Of a stretch of DNA of 6,468 nt, positions 1 to 6,468 are shown one piece after another. Numbering within the stretch: position 1 is the stretch's first letter; each line of letters starts with the position of its first letter. The DNA is from Bacteroidota bacterium (GTDB taxonomy: Bacteria; Bacteroidota; Kryptoniia; Kryptoniales; JAKASW01). Under the pieces are notes generated by a model. The model was given only the letters and a program-made list of their open reading frames with translations, had not been told where the DNA came from and did no database searches. The stretch covers positions 1-6,468 of the forward strand of contig JAJYOS010000392.1 of assembly GCA_021796055.1 (NCBI GenBank). Reading direction: 5' to 3'. The position numbers and the translations under genes are program-made.

Positions 1-1534
1 TTACTAGTTCAAGCGAGTCGGGGTTGAGCGATTGTTTCCAGTTTTCGCCGCTCGGATCCGGGACATTGAAGAGCCTGTCGTAAACTCTTGCTTCGGCATC
101 AATTGCGTGCTGCGCAGATACCCAGTGTATCGTTCCCTTCACTTTCCGTTGGCTCGCGGGTGAACCGCTCTTCGTATCGGGATCATAGGTACATTTCAAT
201 TCCATGATCGCCCCCGTTTTGGGATCCTTCACGACTCCGGTGCACTTGATGATGTACGCGTAGCGGAGCCTGACTTCCGCGCCGGGGGACAGCCTGAAAT
301 ATTTCTTCGGCGGATCTTCCCGGAAATCATCCTGTTCAATATAGAGCACTTTCGAGAATGGTATCTTGCGCGTTCCCATCGACTCGTCTTCCGGATTATT
401 GACCGCTTCGAGCTCTTCCACCTGTCCGTCGGGATAATTCTCGATCACAAGTTTGATCGGGTGAAGGACCGCCATGACACGCTGCGCCCGCTTGTTCAGG
501 TCCGCCCTGAGACAATCTTCGAGAACGGACACGTCTATCACGCTGTCCGCCTTCGACACACCGATGCGATCGGCGAATAGCCTTATCGACTCCGGCGTAT
601 AACCGCGCCGGCGGAGCCCGGAAATCGTCGGCATCCTCGGATCGTTCCAGCCATTCACATGTCCTTCCTGCACTAATTGCAGCAGGCGCCTCTTGCTCAT
701 CACAGTGTATGTGAGATTCAGCCTGGCGAATTCGATCTGCCTCGGATGAAAAATCCCGAGCTGTTCGACGAACCAGTTGTAAAGCGGCCGGTGATCTTCG
801 AACTCGAGCGTGCAGATCGAGTGAGTAATTCCCTCTATCGAATCGGACTGCCCGTGTGCCCAGTCGTACATTGGATATATGCACCACTTGTCGCCGGTGC
901 GGTGGTGTGTCGCGTGAAGTATCCGGTACATCACCGGGTCGCGCATATTTATGTTCGGCGACGACATGTCTACCTTCGCCCGCAGAGTCTTTGAGCCGTC
1001 GGGATACTCGCCCTTCCTCATTCTCTGAAAGAGGTCGAGGTTTTCTTCGATCGTCCTGTTCCGGAACGGGCTGTCATTTCCCGGCTCTGTCAGCGTTCCC
1101 CTGTGCTCTCTGATCTGGTCGGCGTTCAGATCGTCGACGTATGCCTTCCCCTTCTTTATGAGGATCACCGCGTAATCGTACAATTTCTCGAAGTAGTCGG
1201 AGGCATAATACAACCGGTTCTCCCAGTCAAAGCCGAGCCAGCGTATGTCCTCCTGTATCGACTCGACGTATTCCACATCTTCTTTGGTCGGATTAGTATC
1301 GTCGAACCTGAGATTGCAGAGTCCCTTGTAATCCTTTGCGGTACCGAAATTCAGGCAGATCGATTTTGCGTGGCCGATATGGAGATAACCGTTCGGTTCG
1401 GGAGGGAAGCGCGTATGCACAGTTTCATACTTTCCGCTCTTCAAATCGCCGTCGATGATATCGCGTATGAAATTTCTCTTTTCCGGTGCCATGCCCGCAG
1501 ATTCATTCGATGGCAATTCTTTGTCTTCTTCCAT
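1..1534 (-). CDS. glnS: Glutaminyl-tRNA synthetase (GlnRS), 3' end cut by the window edge
   Basis: Class I aminoacyl-tRNA synthetase that charges tRNA-Gln with glutamine in the cytoplasm, using ATP. 511 codons are visible and the frame is open to base 1. Bacterial GlnRS is usually about 550-560 residues, so roughly 45 are missing. The ATP-binding signature is at residues 44-55 ([12 protein letters not shown]), and the second class I signature is VMSKR at 278-282. The catalytic core also contains LRFDDTNP (75-82) and [12 protein letters not shown]. From about residue 350 the two-barrel anticodon-binding region typical of GlnRS follows ([35 protein letters not shown]). PPEPNGY and the beta-barrel C-terminus separate it from bacterial GluRS, which has a helical one. 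The chosen ATG lies 5 bases after the gltX stop with only a weak Shine-Dalgarno. An in-frame GTG three codons upstream (1543-1541) would give a GTGA overlap with gltX, and Met15 is a third option. It is probably translated from the gltX transcript. Confidence 0.97.
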   Translation of the reverse strand, partial: MEEDKELPSNESAGMAPEKRNFIRDIIDGDLKSGKYETVHTRFPPEPNGYLHIGHAKSICLNFGTAKDYKGLCNLRFDDTNPTKEDVEYVESIQEDIRWLGFDWENRLYYASDYFEKLYDYAVILIKKGKAYVDDLNADQIREHRGTLTEPGNDSPFRNRTIEENLDLFQRMRKGEYPDGSKTLRAKVDMSSPNINMRDPVMYRILHATHHRTGDKWCIYPMYDWAHGQSDSIEGITHSICTLEFEDHRPLYNWFVEQLGIFHPRQIEFARLNLTYTVMSKRRLLQLVQEGHVNGWNDPRMPTISGLRRRGYTPESIRLFADRIGVSKADSVIDVSVLEDCLRADLNKRAQRVMAVLHPIKLVIENYPDGQVEELEAVNNPEDESMGTRKIPFSKVLYIEQDDFREDPPKKYFRLSPGAEVRLRYAYIIKCTGVVKDPKTGAIMELKCTYDPDTKSGSPASQRKVKGTIHWVSAQHAIDAEARVYDRLFNVPDPSGENWKQSLNPDSLELV

Positions 1535-1539
1535 GGATG

Positions 1540-2994
1540 TCACTTGATTCTTTCGATAGCCGAGTTAATTCTTCTTATTGTTTCTTCTTTTCCGATGATA
1601 GACACAATGTCAAACAAGCCGGGGCCCTCGCCCATGCCGGAGACCGCCAGCCTCAGCGGATGGATCAATTCACCGTTGCCGACTTTCAACGACTCGGCAG
1701 TCCGGTGCAACGCGTCCTCATAATCCCCTTTTTGCGGATCGCTCATCTTTGAGAACGCTTCGCTCAACTCTCCCAAATATTCTGCTGACTGGGGTTTCCA
1801 TCTCTTGTTGATGACAGCCGGATCGTATTCCTCGGGCGGGCTGAAGAAATACGGACTCTTCTCAGTGAAATCTTTCACGAAGCTAACTCGCTCACGCATG
1901 GCTGTGATCACTTCGAGCAAATATCTGTCCGGAAACTTCGAGGGATCTATCGACATCTTGGAGAGATGCGCCTTCAACATCGAAAGGACCTCTCCGTCGG
2001 TCTGCCGACGCAAATGCTGGAAGTTCAGCCAGTTCAGTTTCTCCACGTTGAAGACGGCGCCCGACTTGTTGACCTTTTCGAGCGAGAATTCCTTTTCCAG
2101 TTCGGCGAGCGAAAATATCTCCCGCTCGTCGCCGGGATTCCAGCCGAGGAGCGCGACAAAATTGACGAGCGCCTCCTTCAGGTAACCTTTGTCGCGGTAA
2201 TCCTCGACCGCGACATCGCCCTGGCGCTTGCTCAGTTTCGATCTGTCAGGGTTCAGGAGCAGCGGCAGATGAGCGAATTCCGGCAACTCCCACCCGAAAG
2301 CTTTGTACAGCAAGACGTGTTTTGGGGTGCTCGAGAGCCATTCTTCGCCGCGGATCACGTGAGAAATCTTCATGAGGTGGTCGTCGACAACGTTCGCAAG
2401 ATGGTACGTCGGGAATCCGTCTGATTTCAGAAGGACCTGATCGTCGACCCGCTCGCTTAAAAACTCGACATCCCCGCGTATGATGTCGGAGAATTTCACC
2501 GATATGTCGTCAGGTACCTTCATCCTCACAACGAACGGCTTGCCCGCGGAGATATTATCCGCAAGCTCTTTAGCTGAAAGACGCAGGCAGGTGCGGTCGT
2601 ATTTAGGCTGGAGCTTATTTTTCTCCTGCTCCTTCCGCATCGCCTCGAGTCTATCGGGAGTGCAGAAGCACCGGTAGGCGGTTCCTTTTTCAAGCAAGAG
2701 ATCGACATGTTGTTTGTAGATTCCGATCCTTTCACTCTGAACGTACGGACCGAAATCCCCGCCGACTAAAGGACCTTCATCGTAATCAAGACCGGCCCAA
2801 TGCAGCGTGTTGATTAGATTCTCTACCGCACCTTCGACGTAGCGTGCGCGATCGGTGTCTTCGATTCGCAGGATGAATCTGCCGCCCGTGTTCCGCGCGA
2901 ACAGGAAATTGAAAAGCGCCGTCCTGAGTCCACCCACGTGAAGAAACCCCGTAGGGCTCGGTGCGAAGCGCACCCTGACCGAGCCTGAAATCAT
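1540..2994 (-). CDS. gltX: Glutamyl-tRNA synthetase (GluRS)
   Basis: Class I synthetase that charges tRNA-Glu with glutamate. At 484 residues it has the normal length for bacterial GluRS. The N-terminal Rossmann core opens with [17 protein letters not shown] (HIGH-type motif HVGG at 19-22), followed by LRIEDTD (42-48). The second signature is KLSKRQGD at 253-260. Cys109, Cys111, Tyr132 and Cys136 sit in the CxC...YxxxC arrangement used for zinc by some bacterial GluRS; the His found two residues after the last Cys in E. coli is Arg here. The helical anticodon-binding domain runs from about 320 to the end and includes [13 protein letters not shown] (441-453). The ATG at 2994 overlaps the stop of the upstream response regulator (ATGA), and AAGGGG lies 7 bases before it, so translational coupling is likely. 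With glnS immediately downstream, a discriminating enzyme that charges only tRNA-Glu is expected. That is inferred from context and not read from anticodon-binding residues. Confidence 0.98.
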   Translation of the reverse strand: MISGSVRVRFAPSPTGFLHVGGLRTALFNFLFARNTGGRFILRIEDTDRARYVEGAVENLINTLHWAGLDYDEGPLVGGDFGPYVQSERIGIYKQHVDLLLEKGTAYRCFCTPDRLEAMRKEQEKNKLQPKYDRTCLRLSAKELADNISAGKPFVVRMKVPDDISVKFSDIIRGDVEFLSERVDDQVLLKSDGFPTYHLANVVDDHLMKISHVIRGEEWLSSTPKHVLLYKAFGWELPEFAHLPLLLNPDRSKLSKRQGDVAVEDYRDKGYLKEALVNFVALLGWNPGDEREIFSLAELEKEFSLEKVNKSGAVFNVEKLNWLNFQHLRRQTDGEVLSMLKAHLSKMSIDPSKFPDRYLLEVITAMRERVSFVKDFTEKSPYFFSPPEEYDPAVINKRWKPQSAEYLGELSEAFSKMSDPQKGDYEDALHRTAESLKVGNGELIHPLRLAVSGMGEGPGLFDIVSIIGKEETIRRINSAIERIK

Positions 2995-4406
2995 CCCTGC
3001 GCCCCTTCGGACGCTTCCTTCTTTGGCTCGTATTTGATCTTCAGTTGCTGGATCCGATACCGGAGGCGGGATCTTGTCAATCCGAGAATCTTGGCGGCTT
3101 GTAACTGATTGCCGGAGGTAATGTCCAGAGTCTGAACTATCGCCGCGCGCATTATCTCGTCCATCTTGATACCGTGGCTGGGCACGGCGACGACCGCATT
3201 ATTTTCAAGCATCTTGTTCGAACTGAATCCGGGATGATAGCTGAGAAACGCGAGATGCTCCGGCTTCACGACGGTATCCGTCTCGAGAAGGGCAATGCGT
3301 TCGACGGCGTTCTTCAGCTCGCGCACGTTGCCGGGCCAGGAATATTTTTCCAGTGCCTTGACGGCGTCCGGAGTGAAGCCTTTTATCGATTTCGCGAATT
3401 TCCTGTTGAATTCATCCAGAAAAGTGTTTGCGAGAAGCGCAATGTCCTCCACTCTATCTCTGAGCGAAGGCACTTGAAGCTGTGCAATGTTCAGGCGGTA
3501 GAAGAGGTCCTCCCTGAATGCCCCTTTCTCAACCGCCGCTTTCAAATTCTTGTTAGTTGCCGCAATGATTCTTACGTCGACGGTAATTTCCTTCGAACCG
3601 CCGAGCCTGAAAAATCTTTTCATCTCCAATACTCTGAGGAGCTTCACCTGCAGCTCCTGTGTCAGTTCACCGACCTCATCGAGCAGGATGGTGCCGCGGT
3701 TCGCGAGCTCGAATTTTCCCTGTCTCATCTTGTCCATCGCGCCGGTGAATGCCCCCTTTTCATATCCGAACAGCTCGCTCTCCGCGAGCTCCTTCGGGAT
3801 TGCACCGCAGTTTATCGATATGAACGGCCCGTCCGACCTCTCGCTCTTCTCGTGTATGAGCCGTGCGATGAGCTCTTTACCTGATCCGCTCTCTCCGATG
3901 ATGAGTACGGTCGTATCTGCGTGGGCCAGCTTCTCGGCGGTGTGCACGACTTTCTTAAGGTTCTCGCTTTTCCCCACGATCGCGTATGGGCCGAACTTCT
4001 GCTGCATTTCATCTTTCAGAAGTTCGTATTTCCGCTCCAGGTTCTTGCGGTTGAGCGTTTTGTCTACCAGTATTTCCAGCTGCTCGAGGTCCAGCGGCTT
4101 CAGCACAAAATCTTCCGCGCCCAGCTTTATCGCGCGGACTGCGCTGCTCACGTCCGAGAAGGCCGTAATCAGTATCACAGGGGTTTCGTTCTTCTCGGCG
4201 CGAAGTTTCTGGAGAATATCGAGTCCCGTAATCGAGCCGAGGTAGAGATCGAGAAGAACGATATCGGGCTGAAAATCCTGGATCTGTTGAATTGCCTCTT
4301 CGCCCTTGATGACCGAGACAACCTCGTATCCGCTTCTCGTGAGGACAGCGTTCAGAGAATTGTTCAGCAACTCATCGTCGTCGACGATCAGCAGTTTGCT
4401 GCTCAT
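2991..4406 (-). CDS. NtrC-family sigma-54-dependent response regulator
   Basis: Cytoplasmic transcription activator of 471 residues with the complete three-part NtrC layout. The receiver domain (about 1-120) has the acidic pocket Asp9-Asp11, phospho-acceptor Asp53, Thr81 and Lys103-Pro104. The sigma-54 AAA+ domain (about 141-375) has Walker A GESGSGKE (171-178) and the GAFTGA loop (218-223) that contacts sigma-54. It also has Walker B LLDEVGE (241-247), the RxDLFYRL segment (298-305) and WPGNVREL (357-364). A Fis-type helix-turn-helix lies at about 413-455 (QLQAAKILGLTRSRLRYRI). No key residue is missing, so it should activate sigma-54 promoters when phosphorylated. It starts 2 bases after the histidine kinase gene, which marks that kinase as its likely partner, and its stop overlaps the gltX start. 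Target genes are unknown. The subfamily (NtrC, AtoC/ZraR-like or other) cannot be settled by eye, so no symbol is given. Confidence 0.95.
   Translation of the reverse strand: MSSKLLIVDDDELLNNSLNAVLTRSGYEVVSVIKGEEAIQQIQDFQPDIVLLDLYLGSITGLDILQKLRAEKNETPVILITAFSDVSSAVRAIKLGAEDFVLKPLDLEQLEILVDKTLNRKNLERKYELLKDEMQQKFGPYAIVGKSENLKKVVHTAEKLAHADTTVLIIGESGSGKELIARLIHEKSERSDGPFISINCGAIPKELAESELFGYEKGAFTGAMDKMRQGKFELANRGTILLDEVGELTQELQVKLLRVLEMKRFFRLGGSKEITVDVRIIAATNKNLKAAVEKGAFREDLFYRLNIAQLQVPSLRDRVEDIALLANTFLDEFNRKFAKSIKGFTPDAVKALEKYSWPGNVRELKNAVERIALLETDTVVKPEHLAFLSYHPGFSSNKMLENNAVVAVPSHGIKMDEIMRAAIVQTLDITSGNQLQAAKILGLTRSRLRYRIQQLKIKYEPKKEASEGAQG
3002..3007 (-). promoter_or_regulatory. Shine-Dalgarno-like AAGGGG before gltX
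   Basis: AAGGGG sits 7 bases before the gltX ATG at 2994, inside the last codons of the response regulator. It supports the ATG that overlaps the regulator stop (ATGA) over later in-frame starts, as does the standard GluRS opening [11 protein letters not shown] five residues in. Confidence 0.55.
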
Positions 4407-4408
4407 AC

Positions 4409-5953
4409 CTACCTCGCCCGCTGAAAACGGATCGTAACGGTCGTGCCGCCCCCGGCCCTTGTTTCGTATCCGAGCGATGCGTCGTTGAGTTCGAACAGGC
4501 GGTTCGAGACCGAAAGCCCCATCCCGGTCGCCCCTTCTTTCGTGGTGAAAAAAGGCTCGATCGCCAGTTTCGCGACGTCTTCGTCCATGCCGATACCCGT
4601 GTCGATGATGCGCAGAACAATTTCCTCACCTGTGCCCGAGTCTTCGAGCCTGAGAAGCAGCTTGCCGCCACTCGGCATGGCCTCGATAGCGTTTTCGACG
4701 ATGTTGAGCAGGCCGTGAAGAACCTGGGACTTGTCCGCGAAAATCGTGTCGTTCGTCTCGCCTCTCTCGATTGAGAGGTTGATTTTCGACTTCTGGAGCG
4801 AGGTCTTGGCCAGCCCTGCTATCTCGTTGAGCAGGCCGCCGAGTCTGATCTGCGATTTTGCCGGAGTCTGCGGCTGAGCGAAGTTCATCGTTTCCCTGAT
4901 TACTTTCTCGATCGCATTAACACCGTCAAGTGCCGGCTTCGTGAACTTCCTCTCGACGGCTTCTTCTTTCATGGTGCGGTCAAGATATTGAAGGTTTACC
5001 GAGACCACGTTAAGCGGATTCCTGATTTCATGAACAAGCCCGTATGAAAGTCGGCCGAGCGCGCGCAGCTTGTCGAGAGCTATGAAGCGCTCAAGCCACT
5101 CCTTGCGTCTCGTCACGTTCCTGATAATAATGAGATATAAATTATCTTCTGTCCCGACCGGTGCGCCGCTGATGTCAAGTATAATCTTTGAACTGCCGCA
5201 ATCGTAGGAGCTTTCGAATTGAACCGACTCTCCGCGCGAAATCTTCCCGACGAGCAGCTCACCGAAAGGCTTCAGCTCGCTGATCTTCTTCTGCAGGACA
5301 GCCTTGTCGGTCAATTTGAGAATCTTCCTCGCATGTATGTTCGACTCGACCACTTCGTTTGTGACCTGGTTAATTATCAGTATCCCGTCGTTGGCAGAAG
5401 CGAATAACTGCCTGTACTTCCTGCGCTCATGCTCCAGTTGAATGTTTCTTTCCAGCAGCTTCTTGTTGACAATCTGCAGCTCCGCCATTTTGGATTCGAG
5501 CCTGCGAAACAGCGCAGAGCTGTACCCCTTCAGGTATTCTGCCTCATCAAGCTCAGAGGGGCGCACGGGCGCTTTTTCCGGGCCCGGACGGCTCTTCCCG
5601 AAGCCGCGGAGAATACGAAGAAGCTCGTCCGCATCCCCGTCCTTCCGAAGAACCCTGGTGACCCCTACACTGATGGCGAATTCTTCGTCAGCCTTCTCTG
5701 TATATTCCCCCGTCATGAGAATGAACGGCAGACTCTTGTAAGCCTCATCGGACTTGATCGTTCGGCACAAAACAAACCCGTCCATACGCGGCATCAACGC
5801 ATCTGAGATGATCGCGTCGAATTTGCCGGAGTGGATTACGTCGAGTGCTTCATACCCATCGGAAGCGGTTTCAACAGAATGCCCTTCGCTCTTCAGTATA
5901 TCGGCAAGGGCAATGCTGTTTTCAGGGTCGTCGTCTACCAGAAGGATGTGCAT
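4409..5953 (-). CDS. Soluble PAS histidine kinase with N-terminal receiver domain
   Basis: Sensor kinase of 514 residues with no signal peptide or membrane segment, so it should act in the cytoplasm. Domains in order: a receiver (about 1-118) with Asp7-Asp9, phospho-acceptor Asp51 and Thr81; a charged, probably coiled-coil linker (about 134-182); a PAS domain (about 181-285, starting FASANDGILIIN); HisKA (about 290-360) with H-box GLVHEIRNPLNVV and phospho-His308; and HATPase_c (about 370-512). The ATPase domain has the N-box NIVENAIEAM (417-426), DTGIGM (451-456), PFFTTK (467-472) and GATGMGL (474-480). The HEIRNP box and ATPase motifs resemble NtrB-type kinases. The receiver's Lys104 is followed by Asp instead of the usual Pro. 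The start is fixed by the MHILLVDDD receiver beginning; there is no clear Shine-Dalgarno. The adjacent downstream regulator is the probable phosphotransfer partner. The signal sensed by PAS is unknown, and no heme or flavin ligand motif is recognised. Confidence 0.94.
   Translation of the reverse strand: MHILLVDDDPENSIALADILKSEGHSVETASDGYEALDVIHSGKFDAIISDALMPRMDGFVLCRTIKSDEAYKSLPFILMTGEYTEKADEEFAISVGVTRVLRKDGDADELLRILRGFGKSRPGPEKAPVRPSELDEAEYLKGYSSALFRRLESKMAELQIVNKKLLERNIQLEHERRKYRQLFASANDGILIINQVTNEVVESNIHARKILKLTDKAVLQKKISELKPFGELLVGKISRGESVQFESSYDCGSSKIILDISGAPVGTEDNLYLIIIRNVTRRKEWLERFIALDKLRALGRLSYGLVHEIRNPLNVVSVNLQYLDRTMKEEAVERKFTKPALDGVNAIEKVIRETMNFAQPQTPAKSQIRLGGLLNEIAGLAKTSLQKSKINLSIERGETNDTIFADKSQVLHGLLNIVENAIEAMPSGGKLLLRLEDSGTGEEIVLRIIDTGIGMDEDVAKLAIEPFFTTKEGATGMGLSVSNRLFELNDASLGYETRAGGGTTVTIRFQRAR
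4412..4415 (-). promoter_or_regulatory. Shine-Dalgarno of the response regulator gene, inside the kinase 3' end
   Basis: GAGG lies 5 bases before the ATG at 4406 and within the last codons of the kinase gene, whose TAG stop falls between it and the start. This supports the chosen regulator start and translational coupling of the two signalling genes. Confidence 0.65.
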
Positions 5954-5962
5954 TATTCAAAC

Positions 5963-5980
5963 AAATATCGCAGAATATTT
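5963..5980. repeat. Short AT-rich dyad at the predicted transcription start
   Basis: AAATAT and ATATTT form perfect 6-base inverted arms around a 6-base spacer (CGCAGA). They overlap the predicted -10 box and start site of the kinase operon. The position would suit an operator for autoregulation, but 6-base AT-only arms arise easily by chance in AT-rich DNA. Confidence 0.25.
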
Positions 5981-6005
5981 TAACTAAATGGAGGAAAACT
6001 TGCAA
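5977..6005 (-). promoter_or_regulatory. Predicted sigma-70-type promoter of the kinase-regulator-gltX-glnS unit
   Basis: Read on the minus strand, TTGCAA (6005-6000; 4 of 6 matches to TTGACA) is followed by exactly 17 bases and then TAAAAT (5982-5977; 5 of 6 matches to TATAAT). Transcription would begin near 5970, leaving an untranslated leader of only about 15-20 bases before the kinase ATG at 5953. That fits the absence of a Shine-Dalgarno there. If the organism belongs to Bacteroidota, whose primary sigma factor uses a different consensus (TTTG and TAnnTTTG), the match would count for less. Confidence 0.5.
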
Positions 6006-6028
6006 CGATGGGTAACGGATCGGAAGAG

Positions 6029-6073
6029 AAATCACGTCGGAGACCGGTAATTCCACCCCCCGTCCGACGATTT
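6029..6073 (-). terminator. Possible hairpin terminator downstream of metX
   Basis: On the minus strand, an arm AAATC-GTCGGA (6073-6063) can pair with TCCGAC-GTGATTT (6041-6029): 6 GC-rich pairs plus 5 AT-rich pairs, with a 2-base bulge. The loop is 21 bases and may itself fold partly around ACCGGT. It starts 24 bases after the metX stop. The following bases (TTTCTCTTCC) are pyrimidine-rich but do not form a clean T-run, so termination may be weak or absent. Confidence 0.35.
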
Positions 6074-6096
6074 GAACTTCAAAGGGATATCGTGAC

Positions 6097-6468
6097 TCAC
6101 CTCCGGTCAAGAAATTCCGTGAGGAGGCGATTCATTTGTTCAAATTCGATGAGGAAGGCGTCGTGCCCGTGGATTGACTGGATTTCAGCATACCGCGCAT
6201 CCGGGATCAATTCCGCAAGCCCGCGCTGTTCTCCCGCCGGGTAGAGGACATCCGAGCTCACTCCGATGCAGAGCGTTTCGGCCTTCACGGAGGACAGCAC
6301 TTCACCGAGTTTACCGCGGTCACGAGCGACATCGTGCAGGTCCATTGCCCTCGTGATGTAAATGTATGTGTTGGCATCGAATCGCTCCACGAGCTTCACC
6401 CCCTGGTAATGGAGATAGCTTTCCACCTGAAAAATGTTTTTCGAATCAAAGAATACGCTCCCGCCGCC
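6097..6468 (-). CDS. metX: Homoserine O-acetyltransferase (MetX), C-terminal part; 5' end beyond the window
   Basis: The last 123 codons of an alpha/beta-hydrolase-fold acyltransferase that moves acetyl from acetyl-CoA to homoserine, an early step of methionine synthesis. The visible part has [28 protein letters not shown] and the C-terminal block GVSSDVLYP...[11 protein letters not shown]. The Asp of SSD (fragment residue 73) and the His of GHD (residue 102) are the expected Asp and His of the Ser-Asp-His catalytic triad; the nucleophile Ser lies outside the window. The reading frame continues unbroken to base 6468, so an internal GTG at 6426 is not the true start. The family also contains enzymes using succinyl-CoA, or serine as acceptor, and the specificity residues are mostly out of view. 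Acetyltransferase is therefore the default name and not a proven one. The next gene starts 143 bases downstream on the same strand. Confidence 0.9.
   Translation of the reverse strand, partial: GGGSVFFDSKNIFQVESYLHYQGVKLVERFDANTYIYITRAMDLHDVARDRGKLGEVLSSVKAETLCIGVSSDVLYPAGEQRGLAELIPDARYAEIQSIHGHDAFLIEFEQMNRLLTEFLDRR

Larger units (their letters stand above)
5954..6096 (-). other. Intergenic spacer between metX and the kinase operon
   Basis: This is the only sizeable non-coding stretch in the window. I see no credible protein here: a minus-strand open frame crossing it (5922-6110) overlaps both neighbours and resembles nothing known. The metX-proximal half holds an interrupted inverted repeat. 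The kinase-proximal 60 bases are AT-rich and hold a sigma-70-like promoter and a short dyad. No tRNA, riboswitch or sigma-54 -24/-12 element was recognised. Confidence 0.8.

Noticed and set aside
1..20. A TAA stop at bases 3-1 as the end of glnS
   Set aside because: TTA at 1-3 is out of frame with GlnRS: the last complete codon is GTA at 4-2. GlnRS also needs about 45 more residues, so the gene runs off the window and is not terminated here.
396..887. Minus-strand 163-codon open frame on the same strand as glnS
   Set aside because: It lies in a different frame entirely inside the well supported GlnRS reading frame, and its Arg-rich, low-information translation is typical of an out-of-frame shadow.
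1103..1723. Plus-strand open frame of 206 codons crossing the gltX-glnS junction
   Set aside because: It is antisense to two highly conserved synthetase genes, and its hydrophobic-looking translation matches nothing recognisable and has no clear ribosome site.
3174..3884. Long plus-strand open frame (236 codons) opposite the response regulator
   Set aside because: It is antisense to the conserved AAA+ and HTH coding sequence, its translation has no recognisable domain, and a second overlapping plus-strand frame (3550-4245) is equally open. Both are shadows of codon bias on the other strand.
5922..6110. Minus-strand 62-codon open frame across the metX-kinase spacer
   Set aside because: It overlaps the ends of both neighbours, starts inside metX, and covers the promoter and hairpin. 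There is no ribosome site or recognisable protein feature.
6097..6426. A complete 109-residue small protein starting at GTG 6426
   Set aside because: The frame continues upstream to the window edge and encodes MetX-like residues (FFDSKNIFQ) before the GTG, so this is the tail of a longer gene and not a small gene.

Overview
All five genes in this window lie on the minus strand, so the window reads biologically from right to left. Gene density is high: the only non-coding stretch of any size is the 143 bases at 5954-6096. The organism is a bacterium that carries both a glutamyl-tRNA synthetase and a dedicated glutaminyl-tRNA synthetase. It also has a sigma-54-type (NtrC-family) response regulator and the acetyl-CoA-dependent route of methionine synthesis (MetX). 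GlnRS is patchily distributed in bacteria. Together with the style of the MetX C-terminus, the Bacteroidota/Ignavibacteria (FCB) side of the tree is my best guess, but this is a low-confidence inference from protein flavour alone. Base composition is close to balanced by eye and looks uniform across the genes, with no mobile element, integrase, tRNA or CRISPR array to suggest an island.

Layout, in direction of transcription. (1) 6468-6097: the last 123 codons of metX, homoserine O-acetyltransferase, entering from beyond the right edge. (2) 6096-5954: an intergenic spacer with a possible terminator hairpin behind metX and a good sigma-70-like promoter (TTGCAA, 17 bases, TAAAAT) in front of the next gene. 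(3) 5953-4409: a soluble histidine kinase with REC, coiled-coil linker, PAS, HisKA and HATPase parts. (4) 4406-2991: its probable partner, an NtrC-family regulator with REC, sigma-54 AAA+ and Fis-type HTH parts. (5) 2994-1540: gltX. (6) 1534-1: glnS, running off the left edge about 45 residues before its expected end.

The last four genes are packed like one transcription unit. The kinase and regulator are 2 bases apart, the regulator and gltX share an ATGA overlap, and gltX and glnS are 5 bases apart. A cytoplasmic NtrB/NtrC-like signalling pair is therefore probably co-transcribed with the two enzymes that charge tRNA with glutamate and glutamine. This is the one arrangement in the window that deserves attention. 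It may mean that the pair responds to nitrogen or amino-acid status, or it may simply be a shared housekeeping transcript. The sequence alone cannot decide, and no sigma-54 promoter that the regulator might act on was recognised here. Otherwise the window is ordinary, and I do not see a novel defence, mobile or RNA-based system in it.
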